DNA of 15,307 nucleotides, taken from contig CAYYTU010000064.1 of assembly GCA_964474655.1 (NCBI GenBank), positions 1 through 15,307 of the forward strand, read 5' to 3'. The notes under the pieces are model-generated. The model worked only from the letters and a program-made list of their open reading frames with translations, was not told where the DNA came from and did no database searches. Of the stretch, positions 1 to 6,482 are shown piece by piece. This stretch comes from CAYYTU01 sp964474655. Lineage in GTDB: Bacteria; Chloroflexota; Anaerolineae; B4-G1. Position 1 is the stretch's first letter, and each line of letters begins with the position of its first letter. The position numbers and the translations under genes were made by a program.

Positions 1-354
1 GATGTGCCCGAAATTCTGGCTCTGCTCGATGTTTTCGTCCTGCCTTCGCTGTGGGAGGGGCTGCCCATCGCCCTCCTGGAGGCCATGGCCGCCGGCCTGC
101 CCGTCGTCGCCACGCGCGTCGGTGGCGTGCCGGAGGTCGTCGTCGATGGAGAAAGCGGCCTCCTCGTCCCCCCACGCGACTCCGAGGCCCTGGCGGAGGC
201 CATCTTGACGCTCCTGCAAGATCCTGAGCTCCGGCAAAAGATGGGGCAAGCGGGGCAGGAACGGGTGAGGGAACATTTTTCCGTCGAACGAATGGTGCAG
301 GAGACAGAAGCGCTTTACGAACGCCTTCTGGTCGAGAAGGGCTTGAAGCACTGA
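1..354 (+). CDS. Glycosyltransferase family 4, C-terminal fragment (5' end outside window)
   Basis: This is the C-terminal half of a GT-B fold retaining glycosyltransferase of the GT4 type. Such enzymes move a sugar from a nucleotide donor to a growing surface glycan on the cytoplasmic side of the membrane. The frame is open from base 1, so the gene starts upstream. The visible part holds the donor-binding signature SLWEGLP...LLEAMAAGLPVVAT with the EX7E pair (E19 and E27 of the fragment), followed by the usual GG-P-E-VV and G-LV-P-D segments and the C-terminal helix. The last four codons (Leu-Lys-His-stop) lie inside the left arm of the palindromic repeat at 343-435, so the repeat supplies the stop codon. 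Two more GT4 genes follow at 2012 and 3208. The acceptor and donor sugars cannot be read from sequence. Confidence 0.93.
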   Translation, partial: DVPEILALLDVFVLPSLWEGLPIALLEAMAAGLPVVATRVGGVPEVVVDGESGLLVPPRDSEALAEAILTLLQDPELRQKMGQAGQERVREHFSVERMVQETEALYERLLVEKGLKH

Positions 355-435
355 AAGGCTGAACCACTGAAGCACTGAGGGAATGAGGGCACTGACCTCA
401 GTGGAATCAGCCGTTTCAGTGCATCAGTGCTTCAA
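343..435. repeat. Palindromic intergenic repeat, copy 1
   Basis: A 12-bp perfect inverted repeat, TTGAAGCACTGA at 343-354 and TCAGTGCTTCAA at 424-435, closes a roughly 93-base hairpin. Further pairing inside joins GGCTGA and CACTGA of the left arm with TCAGTGG and TCAGCC of the right arm. The left arm is itself built from tandem CACTGA-type units. The right arm (397-435) is 39 bases long and nearly identical in copy 2 at 907-945, differing at six or fewer positions. The repeat overlaps the end of the upstream glycosyltransferase and lies 23 bases before the GxxExxY gene. It could be a MITE- or REP-like element, and as RNA it could act as a terminator or processing hairpin. Confidence 0.8.
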
Positions 436-458
436 AATTTGCAACAGGGAAACATCTA

Positions 459-857
459 ATGAGCAACGCACACGTCGACTCCCGCTATCCGTTGTCGGCC
501 TTGACCTCGAAGATCATCGCTGCGGCCCAGGAGGTACATCGCGTCTTGGGGCCGGGTTTCGAGGAGGTAATCTACCAGCGTGCTTTGGCCAAGGATCTCC
601 CGGGCCACGGTTTGGAATACGAGCGCGAGGTGTGGATAGACGTTATCTACAAGGGCGAGAATGTGGGGCGGAAGCGTGTAGATTTTATCGTTGGCGATGA
701 TAGCGGCGACGTGATGGTCGAGATCAAGGCCAAGGTGGCGTTGGAACCAGTGGATTTCGTTCAGACCCTCTCCTATCTCAAGGCATCGGGGTACAAGGTG
801 GGACTATTACTCAACTTTGGTGCGGAGCGATTGGAGATAAAGCGGCTGGCGAACTAG
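459..857 (+). CDS. GxxExxY protein, PD-(D/E)XK nuclease-like
   Basis: A 132-residue protein of the GxxExxY family (PDDEXK_3-like). It carries the family signature EVHRVLGPGFEEVIY, in which GFEEVIY at residues 33-39 is the GxxExxY motif. Asp75 (in RVDFIV) followed by Glu88-Ile-Lys90 is the arrangement expected for a PD-(D/E)XK nuclease core, and a QTLSYLKASGYKVGLLLNFG block (102-121) is also typical. Length matches the family. The family has no firmly established role; its members are often seen in polysaccharide clusters and mobile regions, and nuclease activity here is inference. Start at 459 has AGGGAAA about 7 bases upstream. Palindromic repeats lie on both sides (copies 1 and 2), and no clear promoter was found between copy 1 and the start. 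Confidence 0.9.
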   Translation: MSNAHVDSRYPLSALTSKIIAAAQEVHRVLGPGFEEVIYQRALAKDLPGHGLEYEREVWIDVIYKGENVGRKRVDFIVGDDSGDVMVEIKAKVALEPVDFVQTLSYLKASGYKVGLLLNFGAERLEIKRLAN

Positions 858-864
858 CACGGCT

Positions 865-945
865 TTGAAGCACTGAATCATTGAGAGGGTGATGGCACTG
901 AAGAGACTCAGTGGAATCAGCCGTTTCATCGCCTCAGTGATTCAA
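865..945. repeat. Palindromic intergenic repeat, copy 2
   Basis: Starts with TTGAAGCACTGA (865-876), identical to the outer left arm of copy 1, and ends with a TCAGTGATTCAA arm (934-945). The inner right-arm segment beginning CTCAGTGGAATCAGCCGTTTC (907) is shared with copy 1 over 22 bases without change. The middle is shorter and more diverged than in copy 1, so the hairpin is less perfect. It lies 7 bases after the stop of the GxxExxY gene and just before a decayed glycosyltransferase fragment. Confidence 0.75.
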
Positions 946-960
946 TTTCTCATCCCCCAT

Positions 961-1021
961 CATTATCGGCGGCGTGCAGAAAAACACCATACTTCACTGA
1001 CTTGCCTGACCTTGAGTTGGG
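961..1021 (+). pseudogene. Decayed 5' fragment of a GT4 glycosyltransferase
   Basis: Bases 961-1021 read as I-I-I-G-G-V-Q-K-N-T-I-L-H-stop, with two more in-frame TGA codons after it. This matches the start of the intact glycosyltransferase at 2012, which reads L-I-V-G-G-A-Q-E-N-T-M-L at residues 13-24. The match is at DNA level too: from GGCGG (968) to AACACC (988) 17 of 21 bases equal the segment starting GGCGG at 2056, and similarity continues with small indels to the CTTGAG/CCCGAG position. Similarity ends near 1021. The fragment follows repeat copy 2 as the intact gene follows copy 3, with about 45 bases lost in between. It is non-coding now and is probably left over from a duplicated or replaced glycosyltransferase gene. 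Confidence 0.7.
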
Positions 1022-1032
1022 CCTCGCGAGAG

Positions 1033-1061
1033 TTGAGGAGAAGAGGGAATCGCGGTATACT
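1033..1061 (+). promoter_or_regulatory. Predicted sigma70-type promoter for the MNT/HEPN operon
   Basis: TTGAGG (1033-1038), a 17-base spacer and TATACT (1056-1061). Transcription would start near 1068, giving a leader of about 40 bases before the antitoxin start at 1110. The spacing is ideal and the -10 differs from TATAAT at one base. Prediction only. Confidence 0.6.
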
Positions 1062-1109
1062 GCCAATTAGTCTTCGTGAACGTCTTGGAGCGGAAGTACG
1101 GGGGCGCAA

Positions 1110-1460
1110 ATGGCATTTGATACCTCGATTGTGGATCAGGCGCGAGACAAAAAGCGTGCCCGGCTGGAGAAGGAGCGCCAGGCCATACTATCCCAACTGT
1201 TCTATCTGCTAGACAAACACAATGCGGAACTCAACATCTCCGAGGCTTACGTTTTTGGTTCGGTCACCCGTCCCGGACGGTTTGGCGATCAGTCGGATGT
1301 GGATGTCGCCGTCGAACGGATCGATGCTGCATCGTTCTTCCGCGCTATGAGCCTTCTTTCCACAGCCTTGGGGCGCGCGGTCGATTTGGTCGAATTGAGC
1401 AAATGTCATTTTGCACAGCGGATCAGAGAGAGGGGGATTCGATGGACGAAGAGGTCTTGA
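1110..1460 (+). CDS. mntA: MNT-type nucleotidyltransferase antitoxin (MntA-like)
   Basis: A 116-residue minimal nucleotidyltransferase. Visible motifs are Gly50-Ser51 followed by Asp63-Val-Asp65 (in SDVDVAVE) and a third acidic residue in VDLVEL (Asp92), the metal-binding set of DNA polymerase beta-type nucleotidyltransferases. Eleven residues separate GS from DXD, one more than the usual ten. In characterised HEPN-MNT systems the MNT protein neutralises its HEPN partner by adding AMP to a tyrosine of the toxin; that role is inferred here from family and context. The downstream HEPN gene overlaps the last 19 bases, which fits translational coupling. The first 30 residues are a charged helix. 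Start at 1110 has a GGGGG run 5-6 bases upstream, and a promoter is predicted at 1033-1061. Confidence 0.88.
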   Translation: MAFDTSIVDQARDKKRARLEKERQAILSQLFYLLDKHNAELNISEAYVFGSVTRPGRFGDQSDVDVAVERIDAASFFRAMSLLSTALGRAVDLVELSKCHFAQRIRERGIRWTKRS

Positions 1461-1912
1461 TCCTACTTACCTCCGACGTGAAAGCTCAGATGGAATTGAT
1501 CGATGACACTTTTGACAAGCTAGAAGAACGCGCTTCTAGCTTGCAGCCGGGCGACGAGGCGCGGTTGGAAAGTGCAGCCTATCAGATTCACAATCTGTAT
1601 AACGCTATCGAAGATCTGTTCAAGGTAATCGCTGACTACTTTGAGAACCAGATCTCCGACACGCCCCACTGGCACATCCGATTGCTGCGCCGGATGAGTC
1701 ACGACATTGATGGCGTGCGACCGCCCTTGCTATCTCAGGAGAGCTATCTGTTGCTGAACGGCCTGCGAAGCTTTCGGCATTTCTTTCGACATGCCTATGC
1801 TGTCCCCATTGATTATGAACAACTTCATATCAATCTTGACAAAGCCCGACGGTTACGTCCTCTCCTAGAACAGGATGTCACTCAATTCCTCCGCAGAGTT
1901 GGAGGGGAGTAA
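1442..1912 (+). CDS. hepT: HEPN-domain toxin, HepT-like ribonuclease
   Basis: A 156-residue, mostly helical protein. Residues 112-119 read RHFFRHAY, an exact RX4HXY motif, the active site of HepT-type HEPN RNases (Arg112, His117, Tyr119). In characterised pairs the Tyr is the residue modified by the MNT antitoxin. The motif sits late in the protein after two long helices, as expected. An in-frame ATG exists at 1403, but that start would bury the gene 58 bases inside the antitoxin gene. The ATG at 1442 follows GAGAGAGGGGG at good spacing and begins a normal acidic N terminus, so I chose 1442. It overlaps the antitoxin stop by 19 bases. Toxic activity is inferred from the motif and gene order. 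Confidence 0.85.
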   Translation: MDEEVLILLTSDVKAQMELIDDTFDKLEERASSLQPGDEARLESAAYQIHNLYNAIEDLFKVIADYFENQISDTPHWHIRLLRRMSHDIDGVRPPLLSQESYLLLNGLRSFRHFFRHAYAVPIDYEQLHINLDKARRLRPLLEQDVTQFLRRVGGE

Positions 1913-1923
1913 ACGTATACAGC

Positions 1924-1988
1924 TGAAACACTGAAGCATAGATTCACTATCCCCAGTGGATCCGTCGTTTCAATGTCTCAGTGTTTCA
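1924..1988. repeat. Palindromic intergenic repeat, copy 3 (short form)
   Basis: TGAAACACTGA (1924-1934) and TCAGTGTTTCA (1978-1988) form a perfect 11-bp inverted repeat. Inside, CCAGTGGATCCGTCGTTTCA resembles the CAGTGGAATCAGCCGTTTCA of copies 1 and 2 with a few changes and deletions. This copy is 65 bases long against 93 and 81 for the others. The outer arms differ from copies 1 and 2 at one matching position on each side (AAAC/GTTT instead of AAGC/GCTT), so the change is compensated and pairing is kept. The ATG at 1973 inside it is not taken as the start of the next gene. Confidence 0.72.
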
Positions 1989-2011
1989 AACCCTACGAGG
2001 CGACGACCTAC

Positions 2012-3211
2012 ATGACTCAAATCCCTATTCTCCACATCATCACTCGTCTTATCGTCGGCGGTGCGCAGGAGAACACCATGCTCACCGCCGACCTGCTCGA
2101 CCCCGAGCGCTGGGACGTCGACGTCGTCTCCGGCCCCCAGACCGGCGCCGAGGGTAGCCTGATCGAGGAGGTCCGCGAGCGCGGCGTGCCCCTCACCATC
2201 GAGCCCAACCTGGTGCGCGAGGTCAACCCCCTCAAGGATCTGCTGGCGCTGTTGGCGCTCTACCGTCACGTCCGGCGCGGGCGCTACGCCGTCGTCCACA
2301 CCCACTCCGGCAAGGCCGGGATGCTCGGACGCTGGGCGGCCTGGCTGGCCAGGGTGCCCGTCATCATCCACACCGTCCACGGCTGGAGCCACCACGAGCG
2401 CCAGCACCCCCTGGCGCGCCGTTTCTTCATCCTGTTGGAGCAGCTCACCGCGCCCATCACGGACAAGCTGATCGTCGTCTCGCCTCTCAACACCGAGAAG
2501 GGCTTGCGCGATAATATCGCCCGGCCAGAGAAATACATCACCATCCGCAGCGGCATCGACCTGGAACATTTCCGCCAGCCCGAGCGTTCTCCTGAGGCCG
2601 TGCGGGCCGAGCTGGGCATCCCGCAGGATGCGCCGGTGGTTGGCACCGTGACGCGCCTCTCGGCCCAGAAGGCGCCGCTCGATTTCGTGGCCGCGGCGGC
2701 CGAGGTGGCGCAGCAGCGTCCCGATGCTCACTTCGTCGTCGTCGGCGACGGGCCATTGCGGGCCGAGGTGGAGGCGGAGATCGCGGCCCAGGGCCTGACC
2801 GGGCGCGTGCACCTCACCGGGCTGCGCCGTGACGTGCCCGACCTGATGCACAGCTTCGACATCTTCGCCCTCAGCTCGCTCTGGGAGGGTCTCCCGCGCG
2901 TGCTGCCCCAGGCCATGGCGGCCGGCCTGCCCATCGTCGCCACCGCCGTCGACGGCAACGCCGAGGCAGTAGTCGCTCCGCTTCCCTTTTCTAATAGATC
3001 GGTCAACGATGATCTCAACGGCTTCCTCACCCCGCCGGGCGATCCACAAGCCTTCGCCGAAGCGCTGCTGGAGCTGCTGGCGGACCCGGCGCTCGCCGCC
3101 CGAATGGGCCAGGCCGGCCTGGATCGCGTCGACGAGTTCGGTGCCCGCAAGATGGTCAACGATATTGAATCTTTGTACACAAAACTCCTGGCGAAACACG
3201 ACATCCTGTGA
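2012..3211 (+). CDS. Glycosyltransferase family 4 (GT-B fold)
   Basis: A 399-residue GT4-type glycosyltransferase, close to the family's usual length. The N-terminal acceptor domain has GGAQENT (16-22), and VVHTHSGKAGMLGR (94-107) carries the typical H-x-H-S-K segment. The C-terminal donor domain has GTVTRLSAQK (211-220), VVGDGPLR (243-250) and SSLWEGLPRVLPQAMAAGLPIVAT (288-311). In that last motif the second acidic residue of EX7E is Gln300 rather than Glu. Residues about 322-335 (APLPFSNRSVNDDL) stand where relatives have a three-residue DGV-like turn, a net gain of about 11 residues coded by less GC-rich DNA. An upstream ATG at 1973 lies inside repeat copy 3 and encodes an atypical leader, so 2012 is preferred, with GAGG 11 bases upstream. 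The stop overlaps the next start (GTGA). Sugar specificity is unknown. Confidence 0.92.
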   Translation: MTQIPILHIITRLIVGGAQENTMLTADLLDPERWDVDVVSGPQTGAEGSLIEEVRERGVPLTIEPNLVREVNPLKDLLALLALYRHVRRGRYAVVHTHSGKAGMLGRWAAWLARVPVIIHTVHGWSHHERQHPLARRFFILLEQLTAPITDKLIVVSPLNTEKGLRDNIARPEKYITIRSGIDLEHFRQPERSPEAVRAELGIPQDAPVVGTVTRLSAQKAPLDFVAAAAEVAQQRPDAHFVVVGDGPLRAEVEAEIAAQGLTGRVHLTGLRRDVPDLMHSFDIFALSSLWEGLPRVLPQAMAAGLPIVATAVDGNAEAVVAPLPFSNRSVNDDLNGFLTPPGDPQAFAEALLELLADPALAARMGQAGLDRVDEFGARKMVNDIESLYTKLLAKHDIL

Positions 3212-4341
3212 TCACCCTCGACGTCTCCGCCGCCGTCCACAGCCGCGCCGGCCTGGGCCGCTACGCCGAAAGCCTCACCCGCGCCCTGGTCGCCGCTCAT
3301 CCTCACCGCTACGCGCTCTTCTACAACCGTGAGCGCGGCATTGAGCCCCTCGAAGGCCTGAAACACCTCCCCGCCCACACCGTCGCCCTGGGCTACAAGC
3401 CGTGGCGGATGCTCGTCTGGATGGGCCAGCTGGTCCGCGTGCCGTTCAATCGGCTGGTGCCGGACGCGACGCTTTTCCACGCCACCGAACACCTGCTGCT
3501 GCCGCTGCGTGGCGTACCGACCGTGCTCACCGTCCACGACCTGATCTTCCGCCACCTGCCGGAGCACCACAAGACGCTCAACCGCTGGTATCTCAACTGG
3601 ACCATGCCGCTCTATTGTCGCCGCGCCGACCGGATCATCACCATCTCCCACGCCACTCGGCGCGATCTGATCGCCGCCTACGACGTGCCGCCGGCGAAGA
3701 TCACGGTCATCCACGAGGCGGCCGATCCCCGCTTCCGACCGCAACCGCCCGAGGCCGTGGAGGCCGTGCGCACGCGCTACGACCTGCCGGCGCGCTACCT
3801 GCTCTCCGTCGGCACCATCGAGCCGCGCAAGAACCTGGCGCGGCTACTGGAGGCGTTTGAAACGCTCCACGCCGAGGGGCTAACCGACGCGCTGGTCGTC
3901 GTCGGTGGACGCGGCTGGCTCTACGACGATTTCTTCGCCCGCCTGGAGCGCTCTCCTGCACGCGAGGCCGTTCTCTTCCCCGGCTACGTGCCAGACGCGG
4001 ACCTGCCGCCCATCTATGCTGGGGCCCAGGCGCTGGCGTTCCCCAGCCTCTACGAGGGTTTCGGCCTCCCGGTGCTGGAGGCGATGGCCTGCGGCACGCC
4101 GGTGGCCTGCAGCAACACCTCGTCGCTGCCCGAGGTGGCGGGCGACGCCGCGCTCCTGTTCGATCCGCGCGACGTCACTGCCATCACCCGGGCCCTGCGT
4201 CGCCTGCTGAGCGATGACGCGCTGCACGCCGACCTGCGCCAGCGCGGTCTCGACCGCGCTGCGACCTTCTCCTGGGATCGGGTGGCAGCCGAGACGGAAG
4301 CCGTGTATAATACTGTTTCGGACGCGCTCTTGACCAGATAG
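3208..4341 (+). CDS. Glycosyltransferase family 4, mannosyltransferase-like
   Basis: A 377-residue GT4 enzyme of the subgroup that includes many mannosyl/rhamnosyltransferases of O-antigen and exopolysaccharide clusters. Motifs: GLGRYA near the N terminus (15-20), TVHDLIF (108-114), LSVGTIEPRKNLARLLEAF (199-217), and FPSLYEGFGLPVLEAMACGTPV (278-299) with the intact EX7E pair Glu283 and Glu291, then SSLPEVAGDAALLFDP (305-320). The start is GTG at 3208, overlapping the previous stop in a GTGA junction, so the two proteins are probably translated together and may act in sequence on one glycan. The end of the gene carries the -35 element of the gyrB promoter. Donor sugar is inferred only loosely. 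Confidence 0.92.
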   Translation: MITLDVSAAVHSRAGLGRYAESLTRALVAAHPHRYALFYNRERGIEPLEGLKHLPAHTVALGYKPWRMLVWMGQLVRVPFNRLVPDATLFHATEHLLLPLRGVPTVLTVHDLIFRHLPEHHKTLNRWYLNWTMPLYCRRADRIITISHATRRDLIAAYDVPPAKITVIHEAADPRFRPQPPEAVEAVRTRYDLPARYLLSVGTIEPRKNLARLLEAFETLHAEGLTDALVVVGGRGWLYDDFFARLERSPAREAVLFPGYVPDADLPPIYAGAQALAFPSLYEGFGLPVLEAMACGTPVACSNTSSLPEVAGDAALLFDPRDVTAITRALRRLLSDDALHADLRQRGLDRAATFSWDRVAAETEAVYNTVSDALLTR

Positions 4342-4358
4342 AACGGATGTGCTATACT
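4330..4358 (+). promoter_or_regulatory. Predicted promoter of the gyrB-gyrA operon
   Basis: TTGACC (4330-4335), a 17-base spacer and TATACT (4353-4358), with an extended -10 TGTGC directly before the hexamer. It overlaps the last codons of the upstream glycosyltransferase. Transcription would begin near 4365, leaving a leader of about 63 bases before gyrB that includes TTGAAGCACT (4397-4406), a piece of the palindromic repeat arm. A second possible -10, TATAAT at 4306-4311, has only a weak -35. Confidence 0.7.
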
Positions 4359-4427
4359 TTGCTCAGTTTCGAGCGCAGTTATTATGCGACGATTTATTGA
4401 AGCACTACGTGGGGAGCGAGAATCAGG

Positions 4428-6455
4428 ATGACCAAGCAAGCCTATACCGAAAAAGATATCAAGGTCCTCGACTATCCGGAGAACATCCAGCGCCGACCGG
4501 GGATGTACGTCGGCGGGCGCGGAATGACGGCCCTGCACCATCTGGCGATTGAGGTGATCGACAACGCTGTGGACGAAGCCCTGATGGGCCACTGCGAGCG
4601 CATCGACATCACCATCCGCGCCGACGGCAGCATTGAGATCGCGGACGATGGACGCGGCATCCCGGTCGGCGTCCATCCGGAGAGGGAGAAGCCCACCATG
4701 GAGCTGGCCTTCACCACGCTCCACTCCGGCGGCAAGTTCGACGAGAGCAGCTATTCCACCAGCGGCGGGCTACACGGCGTGGGGATCAAGGCCACCAACG
4801 CGCTTTCCGAATGGCTGGAGGTGACGGTGCGCCGCAACGGCGTGCGCTACCGTCAGCGCCACGAGCGCGGCCTGCCGGTGACGCCGGTGGAGATCCTGGA
4901 CCCGCATGAGGATGAGGTCATCGGCGAGGTCGGTGTGCGCGGAGAGGTAACGGCGGTGCGCGAGCACAAGGATTCTCATCTCGGCACCGGCACTGCCGTC
5001 GCCTTCAAACCGAACCCGGAGTTTCTGGACGAGCTCGACTTCGACTTCGCCACGCTGGCCCGCCGCCTCCAGATGGTCGCCTTCCTGGTGCCTGGTCTGA
5101 CCACGCGCATCGCGGCTGAATCTTCAGCTGACCAGCGCGGCCAAGGCCGAGAGCGTGAATACCGTTATGAGGGCGGGTTGGTCGAATACGTCGAGCACCT
5201 GAACCGCGACCGCAAGGTCATCAACGAGCCGATCACCCTGGAAGGCACCACCGACGATGGCACCCAGGTGGAAGTCGTGCTCCAGTGGCACGATGGCGAT
5301 TATCCAGAGATCGTCTCCTTCGTCAACACCATCCCCACCCCGGACGGCGGCGGTCACGTCTCTGGGCTGATGGCCGGGTTGACGAAAGCGATCAACGTCT
5401 TCGCCGACGAGCATCGCCGCGGTCTGCTCAAGAAGGGCGATAAGATCATCGGGCGCGACACCCGCGCTGGCCTGACGGCAGTGCTCAGCGTGCGGATGCA
5501 CGACCCGCAGTTCACCAGCCAGACCAAGACCCAGCTGGGCTCGGATCAGATCCAGGGGCAAGTTCATTCGATCATTTACGAAGGCCTGCTGAGCCATCTG
5601 GAGAAGAAGATCTCCCTGGGGCGGAAGATCGTGAAGCGCTGCCTGGCGGCCTCGCGGGCGCGGCGGGCGGCGGCCAAGGCCCGCAAGCTGGTGATGCGCA
5701 AATCGGCCCTGGAGGTGGACGAGCTGCCGGGCAAGCTGGCCGACGTGGCCAAGGGCACGCCTACGGAACAGACCACGCTCTACATCGTGGAGGGCGATAG
5801 CGCCGGCGGCTCGTGCAAGCAGGCCCGCGACCGCCGCTACCACGCCATCCTGCCGCTGCGGGGCAAGATCCTCAACGTCGAGCGCAAGCGACTCGACCGC
5901 TCGTTGAGCAACAAGGAGATCAAGGCCGTGGTGGCCGCCCTGGGCGCTGGCGTGGGAAGCGATTTCAGCGTCGAAGATATGCGCTACGGGCGCGTCGCTA
6001 TCCTGGTCGACGCGGACGTCGATGGCGACCACATCAAGACGCTGCTCTACACGCTCTTCTGGCGGTTGATGCGCCCGATGGTGGAGGAGGGGCGGCTCTA
6101 TGTGGCGCAGGCACCGCTCTATCTGCTTCGCAAGGGCAGCCAGAGCCGCTATGCCTACAGCGAGGCCGAGCGCAAGCGCATCATCGACGCGTTGGGCGGA
6201 TCGCGCGGCGTGACGACCCAGCGGTACAAGGGTCTGGGCGAGATGAACCCGGAGCAGCTGCGCAAGACGGTCTTCACCGTGGACGACGGAGAAAACCCGG
6301 CGCTCAACGATAATATGATACAGGTGAAGGCCAGCGACATACACGCTGCTAACGCTGCCTTTGAGCTCTGGATGGGCAGTGGGGCCCGCAAGCGCCGCGA
6401 GCGCCTGATGCGCTACTGGGGCGACGGCATGATGCTGGACGAAAACGGGAGCTAA
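4428..6455 (+). CDS. gyrB: DNA gyrase/topoisomerase IV subunit B (ATPase subunit)
   Basis: A 675-residue B subunit of a type IIA DNA topoisomerase. It binds and hydrolyses ATP to drive strand passage by the A subunit encoded next. The GHKL ATPase domain shows EVIDNAVDEA with Glu42 and Asn46 (same numbers as E. coli GyrB), DDGRGIPVG (73-81) and GGLHGVG (113-119). The transducer domain has the QTK loop QTKTQLGS (365-372). The TOPRIM domain has EGDSAGG (455-461) and the metal-binding DADVDGDH (528-535), and QRYKGLGEMNPEQL (598-611) closes the core. There is no long insertion of the enterobacterial GyrB type. The start at 4428 has GGGGA 12 bases upstream. The 85-base gap to the A subunit gene suggests one operon. 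Whether the pair works as gyrase or topoisomerase IV is open, because the A subunit lacks a GyrA box. Confidence 0.95.
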   Translation: MTKQAYTEKDIKVLDYPENIQRRPGMYVGGRGMTALHHLAIEVIDNAVDEALMGHCERIDITIRADGSIEIADDGRGIPVGVHPEREKPTMELAFTTLHSGGKFDESSYSTSGGLHGVGIKATNALSEWLEVTVRRNGVRYRQRHERGLPVTPVEILDPHEDEVIGEVGVRGEVTAVREHKDSHLGTGTAVAFKPNPEFLDELDFDFATLARRLQMVAFLVPGLTTRIAAESSADQRGQGREREYRYEGGLVEYVEHLNRDRKVINEPITLEGTTDDGTQVEVVLQWHDGDYPEIVSFVNTIPTPDGGGHVSGLMAGLTKAINVFADEHRRGLLKKGDKIIGRDTRAGLTAVLSVRMHDPQFTSQTKTQLGSDQIQGQVHSIIYEGLLSHLEKKISLGRKIVKRCLAASRARRAAAKARKLVMRKSALEVDELPGKLADVAKGTPTEQTTLYIVEGDSAGGSCKQARDRRYHAILPLRGKILNVERKRLDRSLSNKEIKAVVAALGAGVGSDFSVEDMRYGRVAILVDADVDGDHIKTLLYTLFWRLMRPMVEEGRLYVAQAPLYLLRKGSQSRYAYSEAERKRIIDALGGSRGVTTQRYKGLGEMNPEQLRKTVFTVDDGENPALNDNMIQVKASDIHAANAAFELWMGSGARKRRERLMRYWGDGMMLDENGS

Positions 6456-6482
6456 CCACCAAGGGAAACGCCGCTCCCCCCT

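Noticed and set aside
1403..1441. Upstream ATG start for the HEPN toxin
   Set aside because: It would extend deep into the antitoxin gene; ATG 1442 has better ribosome-binding context and normal overlap.
343..1988. Integron attC sites around gene cassettes
   Set aside because: The repeats are palindromic and separate genes, but I see no GTTRRRY/RYYYAAC core pairs and no integrase in the window.
343..1988. CRISPR array
   Set aside because: Only three diverged copies, separated by whole genes rather than short spacers.
1973..2011. Upstream ATG start for the second glycosyltransferase
   Set aside because: It lies inside repeat copy 3 and adds 13 residues unlike the family; the normal GT4 start begins at 2012.
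1970..3199. Long minus-strand open frame opposite the glycosyltransferase
   Set aside because: Shadow frame caused by GC-rich third codon positions; the translation shows no family motif, while the plus strand is clearly GT4.
4306..4311. TATAAT as the main gyrB -10 element
   Set aside because: The matching -35 (TGGCAG) is weak; the pair at 4330-4358 has better hexamers and an extended -10.
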